From Microvelia longipes (taxonomy: Eukaryota > Arthropoda > Insecta > Hemiptera > Veliidae), in the NCBI GenBank assembly GCA_018340805.1, contig JACMZG010000008.1:24533861-24597860 (forward strand): a stretch of DNA of 64,000 bases. Direction: 5' to 3'. The position numbers and the translations under genes are program-made. Numbering within the stretch: the stretch's first letter is position 1; each line of letters opens with the position of its first letter. The notes under the pieces were generated by a model, which made no database searches, was not told the origin of the DNA, and saw nothing but the letters and a program-made list of their open reading frames with translations. Below, one piece after another: positions 60,263 through 64,000 of this stretch.

Positions 60263-60578
60263 TATATATACTATGACCTGATTCAAAGGAAATATGTCTT
60301 AAATTAAGTATGTGTTTTAAATACAAAATGTTCTGTATTTTACATAATAGGAAAACATATTGCGTATAGATATTAGCAAGCTGTTAGGAGCAAACGTCAA
60401 GGTAATTTACCTATAGATTGACATCTGCTTTTACTTATAGCATATGTTGTTTCTATCGATAAAATATTTTCGCAAAATACAAATTAGATTATATGGCTGC
60501 ATCACATGTTTCAAGTTGTATAGAATTACAGAGAATAAATATAAAACTGAATAATATATAAATTACTGCATATCATGC

Positions 60579-60579
<1 letters not shown>

Positions 60580-60645
<66 letters not shown>

Positions 60646-60661
60646 ATATATATGTTGTGTG

Positions 60662-60716
<55 letters not shown>
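60580..60716. repeat. (TA)n followed by (TG)n
   Basis: About 75 bp of TA, then about 65 bp of TG. The 85-codon His-Thr/Tyr-Ile frame on the minus strand is an artefact. Confidence 0.95.
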
Positions 60717-60718
<2 letters not shown>

Positions 60719-60729
60719 TATATATAATG

Positions 60730-61550
60730 TATATACTTTCTTAATCTGTGATCCCAACCTCATACATCTTTTGGCAATTACATATTTAAAACTGACCAAC
60801 AGAATTAATAAAAAAATCAATTCAATTAATAGATAACTTACGTAATTAATGTATTGATAACTTCTGTTAATGAAAAGGTTAATTTTGTTTGTAAATAAAA
60901 AAGATGATAAGCGTTGTAAAAAGTTGATAACTGAAGTGTTACGTTATGTTGGTCTGTAGGAAATATGTTTTGAATGGATTCATGAAATTTCCATACAACA
61001 GTCCAACGAGCTCTACATGAATTTGAAGTATAAGAACGAGTAGGGCCAAATAGGAAGTATTAAAGTTATGTATATGGAAGGAAGGAAAGACCGTTATGCG
61101 CCACTCTAAGAGTCAAGGTTAGAGAGGCCCACTGACTCACTGAACTTGGGACCTCATCGCCACGGACCCAACCCCCATGCGAACCGGTATGCAAGCTTGC
61201 CACAAAATATCACCCGACTACTAGCTGCATCAACATTCTTACCGACGCATTGAAACAAGGGCACTTCTTATCTATCCAGTCCAATCCTAGTATGCGGCAT
61301 GTCTCCGCGTTTCAAGGAGCAAGATTTTTCGCTTTTTACATACCTAACTTACTTAGCCATTTCTTCATTATTTTAAATTAAAGCACTTTTTGATAGCATT
61401 AAGTGATTTATTTCACTTATTACTAAAATTGACTGTTTTGCTGGATTACTTATTTACTGTTTTTGATCAATCAAGAATAATTATTACATGTAAAACATAT
61501 AAAAAAAAATACAAGAAATAATTAAATATTTTTCATTTAAACGTATGAGT
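60730..61550. other. Unassigned DNA
   Basis: A GC-richer patch at 61080-61320 (for example AGAGGCCCACTGACTCACTG, CGCCACGGACCCAACCCCCA) could be a degraded retroelement, but I recognise no motif. Confidence 0.4.
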
Positions 61551-61570
61551 ATTATTATTATATATTTTAC

Positions 61571-61667
61571 ATTAAAACAAAAATATTACACTTTTCATCA
61601 ATTGTAAACTAATTATTATATTATTAATAATTTATACAGAAGGTATATGAAAGGTATTGTGTTTGCA
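61571..61667 (+). repeat. 97-bp direct repeat, left copy
   Basis: CATTAAAACAAAAATATTAC through AAGGTATATGAAAGGTATTG and TGTTTGCAT. It recurs at 61920-62018 with few differences. Together they flank the SINE-like unit, consistent with a tandem duplication of about 350 bp or a recombination product. Confidence 0.85.
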
Positions 61668-61905
61668 TACCTAAGCCGCCTTCGTGGTCTTAAAGGTCGT
61701 TAAGGTGTCAGTAATTAAACAGACCTTTGACACCACGGAGGTCTGGGGTTCGCATCCCAGGTTACGCTCTCAGTAATATAAGATTATTTTCGAATAACTT
61801 ATCGCCAACTTTAGATTACACTTTACGCGTAACGGTTGCCACAACTAAACTACCACTAGAAGTGGTTTCCGCAGGGGTTATCCCTGGTGATCCCTCTAAA
61901 CGATT
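61668..61905 (+). repeat. tRNA-derived SINE-like unit
   Basis: TGGTCTTAAAGG (about 61686-61697) fits a pol III A-box and GGTTCGCATCC (61747-61757) fits a B-box. GGTCTGGGGTTCGCATCCCA forms a good T-arm-like stem-loop. The body continues to an (ATT)n-like tail at about 61905. A related fragment is at 40793-40875 on the minus strand. The 61-bp A-to-B spacing is longer than in a normal tRNA. Confidence 0.55.
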
Positions 61906-61919
61906 ATTATTATTATTTT

Positions 61920-62018
61920 ACATTAAAACAAAAATATTATACTTTTCATCAACTGTAAACTTATTATTGTATCATTAATAATTTATACCGAAGGTATATG
62001 AAAGGCATTGTGTTAGCA
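61920..62018 (+). repeat. 97-bp direct repeat, right copy
   Basis: Matches 61571-61667. Its last part, ACCGAAGGTATATGAAAGG, is the palindromic start of a family A copy. Confidence 0.85.
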
Positions 62019-62692
62019 TTAAAAATCCGAAACTGAGATTACACCTGAATTGTCCGTTTCAGATATTTTTAAGACTTCCTAAGTGGTTATTACTATGAGT
62101 GTTTTTTGTTTCGTACCATCACCTCCCATAAACTTTATTCAAGAGAGTAGAAATATAATAAACAAATCACTGTGAAAGTCTAGTTCTGCTTTCCAAAAAT
62201 ATTTTATATCGCCACTAACTACACCTCAAATTTTTTTTATAGATAATGAAACATTGGAATGGTAAGATCATTAAAATTTGGCTCGCAAGTCATTGTAAGA
62301 TTTACAAATTTCTTCTCATTATTTTAGTTATTTGTACCAAATAACATGCATGCGTTATTCAAAAAATAATATATCAATCGAAAAATCATCTACTTTAGCT
62401 GAAATTTGGCATAAGTATATCCCATCATGAAATAAATAAGTTTTATTAATTTTTCATTAAAGTTTCTTTAATACGTACAGGATCCCACTATTTAGGATCA
62501 CTAATTTGTAAGCTGCAAACGTGGTCAGTAAGTGGACGGGTGACTCCTGAAATTAAAACTGTTTTATCTGTATTATTATACCAAATTAAAAATGTCTTTT
62601 TTTCATACCTAAATTAAAGAGGATTTTCTTTCTTTTAATTAGTAATAATAAAAGAAAAATTTCGGAGGTACCCCAAGCACGATATTTAAAAT
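61986..62692 (-). mobile_element. Family A dispersed repeat, inverted diverged copy
   Basis: Starts ATACCGAAGGTATATGAAAG, contains AAAATCCGAAACTGAGATTA, CCGTTTCAGATATTTTTAAG and ACTTCCTAAGTGGTT, and ends TTTCGGAGGTACCCCAAGCA and CGATATTT. More diverged than the other copies. Confidence 0.65.
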
Positions 62693-63827
62693 TATAATTT
62701 TATTTCTGTATTGGTTTCAAGATTAGTTATTATTTTATTCTTTGCCTGAGTCTTTTTTGGCCAGGATTAACCGCTTCCACAGCTTGGTCTATAGAGGTAA
62801 TCACTTTATCCACTGCGGTCTCTAATTCAAGTGAGCGCCTTAAAGTCTTTACACGGCTTTACTTTTCCTGCTAAAGAACATCACTGATAGACGTCATAAA
62901 CAATAATTAAATTTTCTAATCAACACCAAAACATAATCAATAACTAAAACTTTTCCTGCTGTGTTACAAAGGAATAACCAACTACCAGATAGTATTGTTA
63001 ATTTAAAGGTAAGTTGTCATTTTTTATAAAAATGCAAAAAACAGAGTAACAAACATGAATATTAATAATATGATATCGATTATACTCATCTCATACACAT
63101 TAACATAATTAGCAAGTTATGTTAATTTAAGAATATTTGTAGATAATAATGTAAAAATTAAAATTTCAGGGGCGGAGACCCGTAAGCCGGGCGAATTGGC
63201 TTTGAAATGCTCCCTTCTTTGCTTTAGTTTTCGGTTTTATCTTAAGAGCTTAAATATTACTCGCAAGTAGTAAACTTGTTACTATTTTTGTAAGTATAAT
63301 ATTTGTAGTATTAATTTAAAGCTAAGTTTATGCTCTTTTAATGTTTTATCGTATTTCCTTTAAAATGGAGTGACGTATTGTAAAAACATGTTAACCCAGG
63401 ATAAGAAGCATAGTTCGGAAACCGAATCAAGCATTTCAGTGAAAATGTGCACGTCTTGGAGACCTTGTTGCCAAAATTATTTTGCGATAATACAATTTTT
63501 TTATGTGAGTAAATGAATATAAAATAAACAGCGATACCAAGAATCGATCTTGGGGACAAAGGCTGTGAGTACTTAGGAGCTCTTATCGACATTGAACCTG
63601 ATTCTCAAAGCCCCAAAATATATCATGAACGACACTCTATTTGACATCTCTGTTTACCTATACCTCATTTTACAACATCCCGGTTACTTATCTTGATTTT
63701 TACGGGTTATCAGTAATTTAAAGTAGTCGTATTGGCTTTAGGCCAGTTACATTCGATTCAGTGCCCCAAAACAGAAAAAGACCTTTTTTCCGACTTTTTG
63801 AAACATTTTCTCAAAAAATAAAAAAAA
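62693..63827. other. Unassigned AT-rich DNA
   Basis: A short GC-richer piece, AGGGGCGGAGACCCGTAAGC then CGGGCGAATT, lies at 63169-63199. An 84-codon minus-strand frame at 63338-63592 has no motif. Confidence 0.4.
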
Positions 63828-64000
63828 ATTGGGTACGGGGTACCTCAGAACTTTTCCTCATTACATCGGATTCACTACGCTCATCCTCCCTGCTTTGGAC
63901 ACGCTTTGCTCGTCCTCAGATATACAGTTCGTCAAATGTATACTGCAACATGATACGGATACTAAATGCATCCGTATCATTCTCAGCGGTCACCCATACA
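63828..64000 (+). mobile_element. Family A dispersed repeat, cut by the window end
   Basis: Opens with GGGTACGGGGTACCTCAGAA and CTTTTCCTCATTACATCGGA, closely matching the first 170 bp of the 1146-1938 copy, including CATTCTCAGCGGTCAC. Confidence 0.8.

Overview
This 64 kb window is AT-rich, repeat-dense eukaryotic DNA, most likely from an arthropod genome and quite possibly an insect. The grounds are a decayed jockey/I-type LINE, a double-jelly-roll (DJR)-like capsid-type gene of a family often seen integrated in insect genomes, many (TA)n tracts and a mosaic of small transposons. I found no intact host protein-coding gene, no rRNA, no intact tRNA and no CRISPR array. Nearly everything recognisable is mobile or satellite DNA. 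The species cannot be fixed from the sequence alone.

The centrepiece is a 5.3 kb element at 11513-16788. It has about 1.2 kb terminal inverted repeats (TIRs) beginning AGTAGGGGG, and it is flanked by a perfect 6-bp target duplication, CGAAGG. It lies inside a 60-bp satellite whose neighbouring units show the empty target site. Between the TIRs are two divergent, broken genes. A minus-strand fragment resembles a protein that accompanies DJR-like genes in insects and may be exonuclease-like. A plus-strand gene joins a C2H2 zinc finger and an acidic linker to a DJR-like domain. The region between them carries GAGCC boxes spaced alternately 10 and 11 bp, close to the DNA helical pitch, with TATA-like boxes at both edges. 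Long TIRs, 6-bp duplications, AG termini and a DJR-type gene together point to a small, non-autonomous Polinton/Maverick-like or adintovirus-like element. No polymerase or integrase gene is visible.

Layout. 1-3365: AT-rich DNA with one family A repeat, a 34-bp minisatellite and a TA tract. 3366-7700: LINE remnant on the minus strand with ORF1, endonuclease and reverse transcriptase, all frameshifted. 7700-11190: unassigned. 11190-19740: 60-bp satellite, its spacer segments and the Polinton-like element. 19740-25880: mostly unassigned, with a degenerate minisatellite near 21 kb. 25880-29100: TA tracts around a 1.2 kb palindromic element. 29100-41000: family A copies and several large inverted repeats. 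41600-43340: two minisatellites. 44160-47300: transposon ends, a Harbinger-like MITE and a degenerate GCGAGCGAAGCGAG repeat. 47300-53900: mostly unassigned, with a retroelement RNase H fragment near 50 kb. 53970-57250: 29-bp minisatellite, family A copies and an 893-bp assembly gap. 57254-59580: a Foldback-like element with a 9-bp target duplication. 59580-64000: TA/TG tracts, a tRNA-derived SINE-like unit and further family A copies.

The insertions give a relative history. The DJR element entered the satellite. The Foldback-like element entered family A DNA. The Harbinger-like MITE entered a repeat whose uninterrupted relative survives inside the Foldback-like element.
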